A DNA stretch of 64,000 bases, from positions 124,001 to 188,000 of the forward strand of contig CAWFXD010000003.1 of NCBI GenBank assembly GCA_963819695.1, read 5' to 3'. The notes under the pieces were generated by a model. That model made no database searches, was not told the origin of the DNA, and was given only the letters and a program-made list of their open reading frames with translations. The translations under genes and the position numbers were made by a program. This DNA comes from DASZIT01 sp963819695. Its GTDB lineage: Bacteria; Actinomycetota; Acidimicrobiia; Acidimicrobiales; RAAP-2. Shown here piece by piece: positions 28,068 through 36,917 of this stretch (position 1 is its first letter; each line of letters starts with the position of its first letter).

Positions 28068-28316
28068 TCAGGCGGTGTCCTCGTCCCCGAACGGCCGTAC
28101 CAACTCCCACTCGAGGGAACCGGCGGCCCGGACCCATCGATCGCCGGTCTTCGAATCCCGGATCTCCTGCCGGGTGGGGATCTCGTAGAGGGCCCAGAGG
28201 GCGTCGCACTCGGCCCGGGCCTCGGGCAGCGAGTCGTATTCCTTGACCCGCTTGGCTCCGGTAGCCAGGCGGGCTCCGGCGGCCAGATCCAGGTGCTGCA
28301 CACGGAACCGCTTCAT
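28068..28316 (-). CDS. Small hypothetical protein
   Basis: 82 residues (MKRFRVQHLDLAAGARLATG onward) with a C-terminal 'EIRDSKTGDRWVRAAGSLEWELVR'-like segment split by Trp and charged residues. I do not recognise the family. Codon use fits its neighbours. It follows the DUF2510 gene at 48 bases and converges on the SCO6745-type gene. Confidence 0.6.
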   Translation of the reverse strand: MKRFRVQHLDLAAGARLATGAKRVKEYDSLPEARAECDALWALYEIPTRQEIRDSKTGDRWVRAAGSLEWELVRPFGDEDTA

Positions 28317-28363
28317 GCTTCGAGTGTAGATCCGGCGCCGTGCCGATTCGGGGTCGAATCGGG

Positions 28364-28870
28364 TCAGAACGGGTCGGTGCCGGAGACCCCGTCCTTGGAC
28401 ACGAACTCGGTCCACTCGTCGCCGTTCCAGTAACGGAACTCGAACTTCCCCGACGGGTCGGGCTGCCAACTCGGGGGCGCGGAGACCGGCGGAGGTGCGA
28501 CCACGGTGGCGGTCGCCGGGATGGATGGCGACCGGGTCGGCTCGGGGTAGCGGAGGTGCCGGCTGGTCTGGTTGCCGAAGGGACCGGGTGCGCCGCCCGC
28601 GCCCCGGCCACCGGGGAATCCGCCCGGGTAGCCGCCGCCCTGCCGCATCCCCCGTCGCTGGCTGGTGGCCATGGCGATGAAGGCGAGGACGGTCACGAAC
28701 AGGGAGATGAACACGCTGGCCAACGCCCAGACGATGGGCGGGATGCCCCACGGGCTCTTCCCGGTCACCCGGCGGAACCGCTCGGTGCTGCGGTAGTTCA
28801 GGAAGCCGATGAAGATCCCGAAGACCAGGTACCACGGTGAGGTTCGTAGGAAGGGAAGCACCAGAGCCAT
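28364..28870 (-). CDS. Small membrane protein with DUF2510 domain
   Basis: 168 residues: two transmembrane segments ('PWYLVFGIFIGFLNY', 'IVWALASVFISLFVTVLAFI'), a Gly/Pro-rich linker, then a C-terminal DUF2510 module 'SWQPDPSGKFEFRYWNGDEW'. The last motif is a Trp-anchored extracytoplasmic or cytoplasmic module common in actinobacteria, of unknown function. Divergent from purA. Confidence 0.78.
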   Translation of the reverse strand: MALVLPFLRTSPWYLVFGIFIGFLNYRSTERFRRVTGKSPWGIPPIVWALASVFISLFVTVLAFIAMATSQRRGMRQGGGYPGGFPGGRGAGGAPGPFGNQTSRHLRYPEPTRSPSIPATATVVAPPPVSAPPSWQPDPSGKFEFRYWNGDEWTEFVSKDGVSGTDPF

Positions 28871-28941
28871 GACCCAGCCATTCTACGGCCTTCCGGCCCC
28901 GATCAGTCCGGCGCCAACCCGCCAGCCGGGCGGATGCGGGC

Positions 28942-28978
28942 TACAATGGTGCGTAATCCGCTTTTCGCAACGGAGGAG
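28942..28978 (+). promoter_or_regulatory. Candidate purA promoter -10 and ribosome binding site
   Basis: TACAAT at 28942-28947 resembles a -10 hexamer about 37 bases before the purA GTG; no good -35 is evident. GGAGGAG at about 28972-28978 is a strong Shine-Dalgarno sequence six bases before the GTG and fixes that start. No purine riboswitch fold is apparent. Confidence 0.45.
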
Positions 28979-28984
28979 TAGCGC

Positions 28985-30265
28985 GTGCCGGCAACCGTGG
29001 TCGTCGGAACCCAGTGGGGTGATGAGGGCAAAGGCAAGTTGACCGACTTGCTGGCCAAGGAGATGGAGCTGGTTGTCCGCTACCAGGGCGGCCACAACGC
29101 CGGCCACACCATCGTGGTCGACGGCGAGACCTTCGCCCTCCAGCTGGTCCCGAGCGGGATCCTCTACGACCACATCACCCCGATCATCGGCAACGGGGTG
29201 GTGGTCGACCCCACCGTCCTGCTGGCCGAGGTCGACACCCTCATGGCCAAGGGGATCGACACCTCGAAACTCCTGGTCAGCGGCAACGCCCATCTGATCA
29301 TGCCCTACCACCACGAGCTGGATCAGCTGGCCGAGCGCTACCTGGGCAAGAACAAGCTGGGCACCACCCGGCGCGGGATCGGGCCGGCCTACGCCGACAA
29401 GTCGGCCCGGGTCGGGCTGCGGGTGCAGGACCTCCTCGACCCGAAGATCTTCCGCCAGAAGCTCGAGGTGGTCCTGAAGGAGAAGAACGCCATCCTGGCC
29501 AAGGTCTACAACCGGCTCCCGGCCAACGCCGACCAGATCAGCGAGCTCTACCTCGACGAGCTCGCCCCCCGGGTCGCCCCGATGGTGGCCGACACCGTCG
29601 GCGTCACCCACGACGCCCTCGAGCGGGGTGCCAACGTCCTGTTGGAGGGGGCCCAGGCCACCTTCCTCGACCTCGATCACGGCACCTACCCGTTCGTCAC
29701 CTCCTCGAACCCGGTGGCCGGCGGGGCCTGCACCGGGGCCGGGGTCGGACCCCGTTACATCGAGCAGGTGATCGGCATCGCCAAGGCCTACGTCACCCGG
29801 GTGGGCAGCGGGCCGTTCCCCACCGAGCTCACCGACGAGATCGGCGACACCCTGGTCGACATCGGCCACGAGTACGGGGTCAACACCAAGCGCCGCCGCC
29901 GGCCGGGTTGGTTCGACGCGGTGATGATGCGCCAGGCGGTGCGGCTCAACTCGCTGTCCGAGGTGGCCCTCACCAAGCTCGACGTGCTCGACACCTTCGA
30001 CACCGTGAAGGTCTGCGTGGCCTACGAGGCCAACGGGGAGCGGTTCACCCACCCGCCCTACCACCAGTCGGTGTTCCATCAGGTCAAGCCCATCTACGAG
30101 GAGCTCCCCGGCTGGAAGACCGATCTCTCCGGTGCCACCGAGATCGGGGACCTCCCCCAGGCGGCCCGCGACTACGTGCGCTTCCTGTCCGAGCAGATCG
30201 GCACCCCGGTGCGACTGGTCGGGGTCGGCCCCGGCCGGGAGCAGTTCGTCCGCTTCGCGGCATGA
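28985..30265 (+). CDS. purA: Adenylosuccinate synthetase
   Basis: Makes adenylosuccinate from IMP, aspartate and GTP. 'VVVGTQWGDEGKGKLTDLL' (P-loop and catalytic Asp) starts at residue 4, followed by 'YQGGHNAGHT', 'GTTRRGIGPAYADK', 'EGAQATFLDLDHGTYPFVTS' and the C-terminal 'TKLDVLDTF'. At 426 residues it is full length. It begins the plus-strand purA-purD-purB run; purD follows after 10 bases. Confidence 0.97.
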   Translation: MPATVVVGTQWGDEGKGKLTDLLAKEMELVVRYQGGHNAGHTIVVDGETFALQLVPSGILYDHITPIIGNGVVVDPTVLLAEVDTLMAKGIDTSKLLVSGNAHLIMPYHHELDQLAERYLGKNKLGTTRRGIGPAYADKSARVGLRVQDLLDPKIFRQKLEVVLKEKNAILAKVYNRLPANADQISELYLDELAPRVAPMVADTVGVTHDALERGANVLLEGAQATFLDLDHGTYPFVTSSNPVAGGACTGAGVGPRYIEQVIGIAKAYVTRVGSGPFPTELTDEIGDTLVDIGHEYGVNTKRRRRPGWFDAVMMRQAVRLNSLSEVALTKLDVLDTFDTVKVCVAYEANGERFTHPPYHQSVFHQVKPIYEELPGWKTDLSGATEIGDLPQAARDYVRFLSEQIGTPVRLVGVGPGREQFVRFAA

Positions 30266-30275
30266 GCCGGCGCCG

Positions 30276-31595
30276 ATGAGTGGAGCCGTCAAGACCGTCT
30301 GCGTGGTCGGCTCGGGCGGCCGGGAGCACGCCCTGGCCCTGGCCCTCGGCCGGACCGCCGATGTCGTCGTCACCCCGGGCAACCCGGGGATCTGCGGCAC
30401 CACCCCGGAGGGTCACAGCCTGACCAGCGTGCCCACCCCGGCCGAGGGGATCGACGCCGACCTGTACGTCATCGGGCCGGAGGCCCCGCTGGTCGACGGG
30501 CTGGCCGACCGGCTGCGGGCCGCCGGCCGGCTGGTGTTCGGGCCCGGAGCGGACGGGGCCCAACTGGAGGGCTCCAAGGCCTTCATGAAGGAGATGCTGG
30601 ACGAGGCCGGCGTGCCCACCGCCCGGTTCGGGGTGTTCGCCGACCCGGAGACGGCCAAGGAGTTCCTGCGCCAGCTGCCGGGCCCCTGGGTGATCAAGAC
30701 CGACGGCCTGGCCGCCGGGAAGGGCGTGCTGGTCACCGACTCGCTGGAGGAGGCGGAGGCCGACGTGGACGCCAAGCTGTCGGGGGAGGCCTTCGGGGAG
30801 GCCGGCCGGCAGATCGTGATCGAGGAGGGGTTGGCCGGGGTCGAGTGCTCGCTGCTGGTGCTGTGCGACGGTCAGCGGTTGGCGGCGCTGGCCCCGGCCC
30901 AGGACTTCAAGCGGTTGGGCGACGGGGACTCCGGCCCGAACACCGGGGGCATGGGGGCGTACTCGCCGGTGCCGTTCGTCGACGACGAGCTGGTATCGGA
31001 TCTGGTGGAGACGGCGGTCGCCCCGCTGGTGGCCGCCCTCCGGGCCCGGGGGATCGACTACCGCGGGGTGCTGTATGCCGGCCTGATGCTCACCGCCGAC
31101 GGCCCCAAGGTGCTCGAGTACAACGTGCGGTTCGGTGACCCCGAGACCCAGGTGGTGCTGCCCCGCCTCGACGGTGACCTCACCGCCCTGCTGGCCGAGG
31201 CGGCCGCCGGAGAGCTGCGCACCGTGCCCCGGTTCACCGATGACGCCGCCGTCTGCGTGGTGCTGGCGTCGGAGGGCTATCCCGAGGCGCCGCGCACCGG
31301 GGACGAGATCGTCGGCCATCGCGCGGCGACGGCGATGCCATGGTCCTCCACGCCGGAACCGCGGTCCGTCGCCGCCGAGCCGGGGGCGGTGGTCACCTCC
31401 GGCGGGCGGGTGCTCGGGGTGGTGGCCCTCGGGGCCAGCATCGACGAGGCCAGGACCCGGGCCTATGCGCGGGTGTCGCGGATCACGTGGCCGGGCATGC
31501 ACTACCGCTCCGACATCGCCGCCCCGAGATGGCTGTCCGGCCGCATCGTGCCCACGCGGTCGAAGGAGCCCGAGACCCAGGAGGTGGCCCGGTGA
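30276..31595 (+). CDS. purD: Phosphoribosylamine-glycine ligase; contains a short out-of-frame block
   Basis: ATP-grasp enzyme making GAR. 'VVGSGGREHALALAL' opens it; 'GSKAFMKEMLDEAGVPTARF', 'VIKTDGLAAGKGV', 'DFKRLGDGDSGPNTGGMGAY' and 'EYNVRFGDPETQVVLPRL' are diagnostic. Between about 31325 and 31375 the family sequence ('GDGDAMVLHAGTAV') lies in another frame. It then returns at 'EPGAVVTSGGRVLGV', so two compensating single-base breaks are likely. The frame stays open throughout. The stop overlaps the purB GTG. Confidence 0.93.
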   Translation: MSGAVKTVCVVGSGGREHALALALGRTADVVVTPGNPGICGTTPEGHSLTSVPTPAEGIDADLYVIGPEAPLVDGLADRLRAAGRLVFGPGADGAQLEGSKAFMKEMLDEAGVPTARFGVFADPETAKEFLRQLPGPWVIKTDGLAAGKGVLVTDSLEEAEADVDAKLSGEAFGEAGRQIVIEEGLAGVECSLLVLCDGQRLAALAPAQDFKRLGDGDSGPNTGGMGAYSPVPFVDDELVSDLVETAVAPLVAALRARGIDYRGVLYAGLMLTADGPKVLEYNVRFGDPETQVVLPRLDGDLTALLAEAAAGELRTVPRFTDDAAVCVVLASEGYPEAPRTGDEIVGHRAATAMPWSSTPEPRSVAAEPGAVVTSGGRVLGVVALGASIDEARTRAYARVSRITWPGMHYRSDIAAPRWLSGRIVPTRSKEPETQEVAR

Positions 31596-32899
31596 TCCCA
31601 CGCTACGCACCCGCAGAGATGACCGGGCTGTTCTCCGACGAAGCCCGCTTCCGCATGTGGCTCCGGGTGGAGCTGCTGGCCACCGAGGGATGGGTGGAGG
31701 TCGGCGACGTGCCGGCCGAGGCCGCCGCGGTGTGCCGGGAACGGGCCCCCGAGGTCGACGCCTACTTCGTCGAGGCGGTGGCCGAGCGGGAGCGGGTCAC
31801 CGACCACGACGTCGCCGCCTTCGTCGACGTGGTCCAGCAGGCCATCGGCCAGCCCGACGGCTCCTGGATCCACTACGGGCTGACCTCCTCCGACGTGGTC
31901 GACACCGCCCTCTGTGCCACCCTCACCCAGGCCGCCGATCTGCTCATCGCCGCCTCGGGTGACCTGGTTCGGGCGTTGAAGGCCCGGGCCATCGAGCTGA
32001 TCGACGTGCCCGTCACCGGCCGCACCCACGGCATGCAGGCCGAGCCCACCACCTACGGCGCCAAGTTCGCGTTGTGGGCACTCCAGGCCGACCGGGACCG
32101 CCAGCGGCTGGAGGCGGCCCGCGACCGGGTGGCGGTGGGCAAGTTGTCCGGGGCGGTGGGGACCTTCTCCAATATCGACCCCAGCGTCGAGGAGCACGTC
32201 TGCCGGGCGCTCGGGCTGACCCCGGTCCCCGCCACCCAGGTGGTGGCCCGGGATCGTCACGCCGAGTACCTCTGGGCCTGCGCGTCGGTGGGGGCCACCA
32301 TCGAGACCATCGCCACCGAGGTGCGCCACCTGGCCCGCAGCGAGGTGGGGGAGGCCGAAGAGGCGTTCAAGGTCGGCCAGAAGGGGAGCTCGGCCATGCC
32401 CCACAAGCGGAACCCGATCCTGTCCGAGCGGCTGTGCGGGCTGGCCCGGGTGCTGCGTGGCTACCTGTCCCCCGGGCTCGAGGACATCGCCCTCTGGCAC
32501 GAGCGGGACATCTCCCACAGCTCGGTCGAGCGGGTGGTGCTCCCCGATGCCAGCGCGCTGACCCTCTACATGCTGCAGAAGGCCAAGGGTCTGGTGGAGG
32601 GGCTGGTCATCCACCCGGAGCGGGCGCTGGCCAACCTGATCGAGGGCAGCCACGGGCTGGTGTTCAGCCAGTCGGTGCTGCTGGCCCTGGTGTCGGGAGG
32701 GCTCGGGCGCGACGCCGCCTACCGGATCGTCCAGCGCGACGCCCGCCTGGCGTGGGAGGAGGGGCGGCCGTTCCGGGAGGTGCTCGACGACGACCCCGAG
32801 GTCACCCTGTCCAAGGCCCAGCTCGACGACGCCTTCGACCTGTCGCGCACGCTGCGCCACATCCACCGGTTCACCGACGCGCTGTCGACCATCGGGTAG
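31592..32899 (+). CDS. purB: Adenylosuccinate lyase
   Basis: Cleaves SAICAR and adenylosuccinate, releasing fumarate. Starts at the GTG overlapping the purD stop (GTGA), giving 435 residues. The fumarase-superfamily signature 'GSSAMPHKRNPILSERLCGL' is present, as are 'TSSDVVDTAL', 'GRTHGMQAEPTTYGAKFALW' and 'SHSSVERVVLPD'. Reading frames continuing upstream inside purD are chance. Confidence 0.96.
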   Translation: MIPRYAPAEMTGLFSDEARFRMWLRVELLATEGWVEVGDVPAEAAAVCRERAPEVDAYFVEAVAERERVTDHDVAAFVDVVQQAIGQPDGSWIHYGLTSSDVVDTALCATLTQAADLLIAASGDLVRALKARAIELIDVPVTGRTHGMQAEPTTYGAKFALWALQADRDRQRLEAARDRVAVGKLSGAVGTFSNIDPSVEEHVCRALGLTPVPATQVVARDRHAEYLWACASVGATIETIATEVRHLARSEVGEAEEAFKVGQKGSSAMPHKRNPILSERLCGLARVLRGYLSPGLEDIALWHERDISHSSVERVVLPDASALTLYMLQKAKGLVEGLVIHPERALANLIEGSHGLVFSQSVLLALVSGGLGRDAAYRIVQRDARLAWEEGRPFREVLDDDPEVTLSKAQLDDAFDLSRTLRHIHRFTDALSTIG

Positions 32900-32929
32900 G
32901 GGCCGGGCCCGGCGGCGGATGGCCCGGCG

Positions 32930-33616
32930 CTATCCCCCCGCCGCCGGCGCGCCGCCGGTCGAGGCGACCAGGGCTCCATCCGGATCGGCCCGGAAATAGA
33001 CGACTCCGGCGACGAGAAGTGTCCAAACGCCGACGGCCGGGAGGGCGAAGAAGTCGCCGACCGGGAGCACGCCGAGGATCCCGAGGATGAGGCTGACCCA
33101 GCCCAACCAGGTCGGCAGCCGAGCGCTCTTGAGCATGGCGATACCCGCCGATATCGCCATCACCCCGAATGCCGCCGAAGCCAGGATCGCCGGCAGGTCG
33201 TTCTGGAGGTAGTTGAGCGTCTGCGCGCTCGAGAGGGTCAGATGGTCGGGGGAATCGCCCAGGGCGGCGAGGACCCCACCGGCGACGCCGCCGGTCGCGG
33301 CGAACACGATGCCTCCGGCCAGGGTGAGGGTGCCCCACCGATGGTCAACGTCTCGGCGTTGGAGCCAGGTGCGGAGGTAGCTGAACCAGAAGAGACCGAA
33401 CACCACCGCCGGGGCGATCAGGACCGCGGAGATGCTGGTTTGGTTCTTGTGAGTCTGGTAGAAGTTGAGGATCGAGGCGGGCGAGGCATCCGACTTCGGC
33501 GCGTTGGTGACGACCACACTGGCCACCACGAATGCCACGAAGAGGACGGCGAGCAGAGGGGCGAGCTTCGACCACCGGCCGGGTGTCTGCGATGGACTAT
33601 CCATGACTGCCGACAT
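32930..33616 (-). CDS. Multi-pass membrane protein of unknown function
   Basis: 228 residues with about six hydrophobic helices, for example 'LAPLLAVLFVAFVVASVVV', 'AVLIAPAVVFGLFWFSYL', 'GGIVFAATGGVAGGVLAAL' and 'WLGWVSLILGILGVLPV'. A GAGGAG seven bases before the ATG at 33616 fixes the start. It resembles actinobacterial hypothetical DUF4386-like membrane proteins only in general layout. Convergent with purB. Confidence 0.72.
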   Translation of the reverse strand: MSAVMDSPSQTPGRWSKLAPLLAVLFVAFVVASVVVTNAPKSDASPASILNFYQTHKNQTSISAVLIAPAVVFGLFWFSYLRTWLQRRDVDHRWGTLTLAGGIVFAATGGVAGGVLAALGDSPDHLTLSSAQTLNYLQNDLPAILASAAFGVMAISAGIAMLKSARLPTWLGWVSLILGILGVLPVGDFFALPAVGVWTLLVAGVVYFRADPDGALVASTGGAPAAGG

Positions 33617-33808
33617 CGGGGCTCCTCTGGATCTCTTGTGCCGATCAGGGCCGTCAGAACGACGCGCCCGGTGCACGCCGTCTTCACGGATAATCGTTGT
33701 CCAGTCCGGTGGGTATGTGAATACCGAATTTTAGGTATGCATTGCCTGTCGGCCAGGCGTGGCCAGGCACGGCCTTGTTCGGGCTTGGAAGGAGACGAAC
33801 TGATTCGT

Positions 33809-34472
33809 TCAGCCGGCGGAGATGAACCCGGTCTCGTAGGCGATCACCACCAGCTGGGCCCGGTCACGGGCGTCCAGCTTCATCAGCACCCGGCTCACGT
33901 GGGTCTTGGCGGTGGCCGCGCTCATGTGCAGCTCGTCGGCCACCTCCTGGTTGGACATGCCCTTGGCCACCAGGCCGAACACCTCGCGCTCCCGATCGGT
34001 GAGGGAGTCGAGGATGTCAGCCGACCCGGCCGGTTTGACCTCCCGGCTGGCGAAGTCGGCGATCAGCCGCCGGGTCACGCTCGGGCGCCAGCAGGGCATC
34101 GCCGCCGGCGATCACCCGGATGGCGGCCAACAGCTCGGCCGGCGGGGTGTCCTTCAACATGAAGCCGCTGGCCCCGGCCCGCAAGGCGGCATAGACGTAC
34201 TCGTCGAGGTCGAAGGTGGTCAGGATCAGGATGCGAGGGCCGTCTTCGTGGTGGGCATCGAGGATCTGACGGGTCGCCTCGATCCCATCCATCACCGGCA
34301 TCCGTACGTCCATGAGGACCACGTCGGGACGGGTGGCCCGGACCAGTTCGACGGCTTCGGCTCCGTTGGATGCCTCGCCGAGCACCGCGAGGTCGGATGC
34401 CGAGTCGACCAGCACCCGAAAGCCGCCCCGCACCAGGGCTTGATCGTCGACGACCACCACGCCGATGGTCAC
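33809..34472 (-). CDS. NarL/LuxR-type two-component response regulator; one-base break in the linker
   Basis: GTG at 34472 begins 'TIGVVVVDDQALVRGGF'. The receiver has the phospho-acceptor Asp in 'VVLMDVRMPVMDGIEA' and Lys in 'GFMLKDTPP'. Near 34082 one extra base interrupts the frame. Skipping it gives 'ALLAPSVTRRLIADFA' and the LuxR helix-turn-helix 'LTDREREVFGLVAKGMSNQE', ending at 33809. Repaired length 220 residues. Overlaps the kinase stop by GTGA, so the two are one operon. Confidence 0.9.
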
Positions 34473-35702
34473 CGCGACGCCGTATCGAGGGGAAGTCGGG
34501 CCCGGACTTCGAATCCACCCTCCCGGCGCGGCTCGGCGGTCAGGGTCCCGCCGAACATCGCCGTCCGCTCGCGCATGCCGATGATGCCGTGATGGGCCCC
34601 GGCTTCGACCCTGGTCTCCGGCGGCAGGACCGCGCCGTTCCGGTGGAGGGCTCCCTCGTCGACCACGCTCACCACGACCTCGCCGTCCCCGAAGGTGAGG
34701 TCCACGGTGGCCTGGGCGGTTCCGGCGTGTTTGGTGACGTTGGTGAGCGCCTCCTGGACGATGCGGTACACCGACAGGTCCATGGAAGGTGACACCGGGG
34801 CGACGGGTCCGTGGACGCGATAGGTGACCTCCAAACCCGTGGCGCGGCACTGATCGAGAAGGCGATCGAGGTCGCCGATGCCGGGAGCGGGGACGAAGCT
34901 GGGTCCGTCGGGATCGTCGCTCCGGAGAACACCGAGGACCCGGCGCAGCTCGTCGAGCGCCGAACGACTGGTGGTCTCCACCGCCGCCAGTGCCTTTCGG
35001 GCCTCCTCGGGTTGCATGTCGAGCACGTGGCGCCCCACGCCCGATTGGATGGCGATGACACTCAGGCTGTGGGCCACGATGTCGTGCAGCTCCCGGGCGA
35101 TCCGTAGCCGCTCCTCCCCGATGGACTGTTGCGCCCGCTCGATCTCCCGACGCTGACGCTGCTCGGCCTGCTCGGTCATCCCGGCAATGTAGGCACGCCG
35201 GGCTCGGACACTGTCGCCCACGAACCAGGCGGCCGCCCCGGCCAGCACCGAATTGAAGGCCAGGCCAGCATTTCCCCGTCGGACCAACTCGGCGACCAGG
35301 ACCGACACGAGAATGACCGCGCAGGTACCGATGAGGGCGATGATCGAGTCCCGTCGCTCGTACTGGCTGGCCACGGTGTAGAGAGGCAGCGCCACCAGCG
35401 GGAAGCCGGCGTCGTTGTGGCCACCGATGGTGACCAGCATCAGGGCGGCGGTGACCACGATGAGCACCGGCAGCGGGTAGATCCGGCGGATGGCAATCGG
35501 GAGGGTGGCGAAGCCCGAGGAGGACAACCAAGAGGGCCCGAGGAAACGGGTCTCCCGGATGCGGGCTAGTCCAGAGGAACGACCCAACCTCACCCGCGAA
35601 GAGCAACACCGAAAGCCCGACGTCGATCGATCGCCATGCCTGGGGAGCGATCCGCTGCAGAAAAGGAGGGCGAGGAGCCGGGCTCGCCGTGGGTAGGGCC
35701 AT
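34469..35702 (-). CDS. Two-component sensor histidine kinase (HisKA_3 type); one-base break in the membrane region
   Basis: ATG at 35702 opens 'MALPTASPAPRPPFLQRIAP' and four or five transmembrane helices. Dropping one base near 35514 joins 'ALLVVLLG' to 'FATLPIAIRRIYPLPVLI'. The dimerisation helix carries the phospho-His in 'ARELHDIVAHSLSV', and the ATPase domain has 'VYRIVQEALTNVTKHA' and 'GIIGMRERTAMFGG'. Repaired length 410 residues. It is divergent from an ABC exporter, a layout typical of LiaSR/DesKR-like antibiotic or envelope-stress sensors. Confidence 0.88.
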
Positions 35703-35757
35703 AGCGCGACGCTACTGAGCCAATCGTGGCTGCGCATCGCCCTCGGGTTGTTGGCCG

Positions 35758-35777
35758 TGTACATCGAGCGATGTACA
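35758..35777. promoter_or_regulatory. Palindrome TGTACATCG-AG-CGATGTACA, candidate operator
   Basis: Nine-base perfect arms around a two-base centre, 55 bases upstream of the histidine kinase start and in the region shared with the divergent ABC exporter. Its symmetry and position suit a dimeric LuxR-type regulator. No binding evidence is available from sequence alone. Confidence 0.55.
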
Positions 35778-35838
35778 GCCGCACCCGAAAAGGGCCGAGT
35801 GCCTACCCCCCGAGAACCTCACAGATGTATCCCCCCGA

Positions 35839-35853
35839 GTGACGATTAGTCAC
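35839..35853. promoter_or_regulatory. Palindrome GTGAC-N5-GTCAC, candidate operator
   Basis: Five-base perfect arms separated by GATTA, about 87 bases before the ABC ATPase start. Two-component NarL-type regulators commonly bind short inverted repeats of this size. It may be a second site for the adjacent response regulator, or chance. Confidence 0.4.
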
Positions 35854-35939
35854 CGCCGCATCGTCAGGATGGCTTCAGAGGTCCGAACGACCCTGTCATC
35901 AAACCAATCGGCACCAACCACACCACTGAGGAGCGGTAC

Positions 35940-36917
35940 ATGATCGAAGTCACCGGCATCACCAAGCGCTACGGCGAAACCGTGGCGGTGGACGATCTGT
36001 CCTTCGACGTCAAGCCCGGACAGATCACCGGGTTCCTGGGACCCAACGGGGCCGGCAAGTCGACCACCATGCGGATGATCATGGGACTCGACATGCCCGA
36101 CGCCGGGGAGGCCAAGGTCAACGGCGTTCCCTACCGGGGACTCGCCTGGCCGCTCCGTGAGGTCGGGGCCCTCCTGGAGGCCAACGCAATCCATCCGGGA
36201 CGGAGCGCCCGGAACCACCTGTTGCAGCTGGCCCAGACCAACGACATCCCGAACTCCAGGGTCGACGAGGTCCTGGAGGTGGTGGGGCTCTCCAGCGTGG
36301 CCACCAAGCGGGCCGGCACCTTCTCCCTCGGCATGGGCCAGCGGCTCGGCATCGCCGCCGCTCTCCTCGGGGATCCCAGTGTGCTGCTGTTCGACGAACC
36401 CATCAACGGTCTCGACCCCGAGGGGATCCGCTGGGTCCGCAACCTGCTGAAGGGACTCGGCCGGGAGGGGCGGACGGTCTTCGTCTCCAGCCACCTCATG
36501 AGTGAAATGGCCCTGACCGCCGACCATCTGGTGGTGATCGGCCGGGGGCGTCTCATCGCCGAGATGCCGGTGGCCGAGTTCATCGCCCAGAGCAGCCAGC
36601 AGTTCGTGCGGGTCCGCACCCCGCAGGCCAACCTGTTCAAGGAAGCGATGAGCTCGAGCGGAGCCACCGTCGTCCAAGAAGACGACGGCGCGTTGTCCGT
36701 CGCCGGCGTCAGCGCCGAGCTCATCGGCGACATCGCCTTCGAGCAGCGGCTGACCCTTCACGAGCTCTCACCGCAGATGGCCTCCCTCGAAGAGGCATTC
36801 ATGGAACTGACCCAGGACAGCGTCGACTACCGAGGAGAGGGTGGCTTCTCCGCCGACCCGCACCTCGCCCACCACAACCACCCGGCAGCTGCCGGCACGA
36901 AAGTGAGCACCCGATGA
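35940..36917 (+). CDS. ABC transporter ATP-binding protein (DrrA/BcrA-like exporter)
   Basis: 325 residues. Walker A GPNGAGKST at 34-42, a degenerate signature 'TFSLGMGQRLGIAAALLG', Walker B 'VLLFDEPINGLDPEG' and switch His in 'VFVSSHLMSEMA'. The SLGMGQ signature is normal for this ABC-2 exporter subgroup. GAGGAG seven bases upstream supports the start. A C-terminal extension of about 90 residues ends in a His-rich patch. Coupled by ATGA to the permease; probably induced by the divergent two-component system. Confidence 0.92.
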   Translation: MIEVTGITKRYGETVAVDDLSFDVKPGQITGFLGPNGAGKSTTMRMIMGLDMPDAGEAKVNGVPYRGLAWPLREVGALLEANAIHPGRSARNHLLQLAQTNDIPNSRVDEVLEVVGLSSVATKRAGTFSLGMGQRLGIAAALLGDPSVLLFDEPINGLDPEGIRWVRNLLKGLGREGRTVFVSSHLMSEMALTADHLVVIGRGRLIAEMPVAEFIAQSSQQFVRVRTPQANLFKEAMSSSGATVVQEDDGALSVAGVSAELIGDIAFEQRLTLHELSPQMASLEEAFMELTQDSVDYRGEGGFSADPHLAHHNHPAAAGTKVSTR

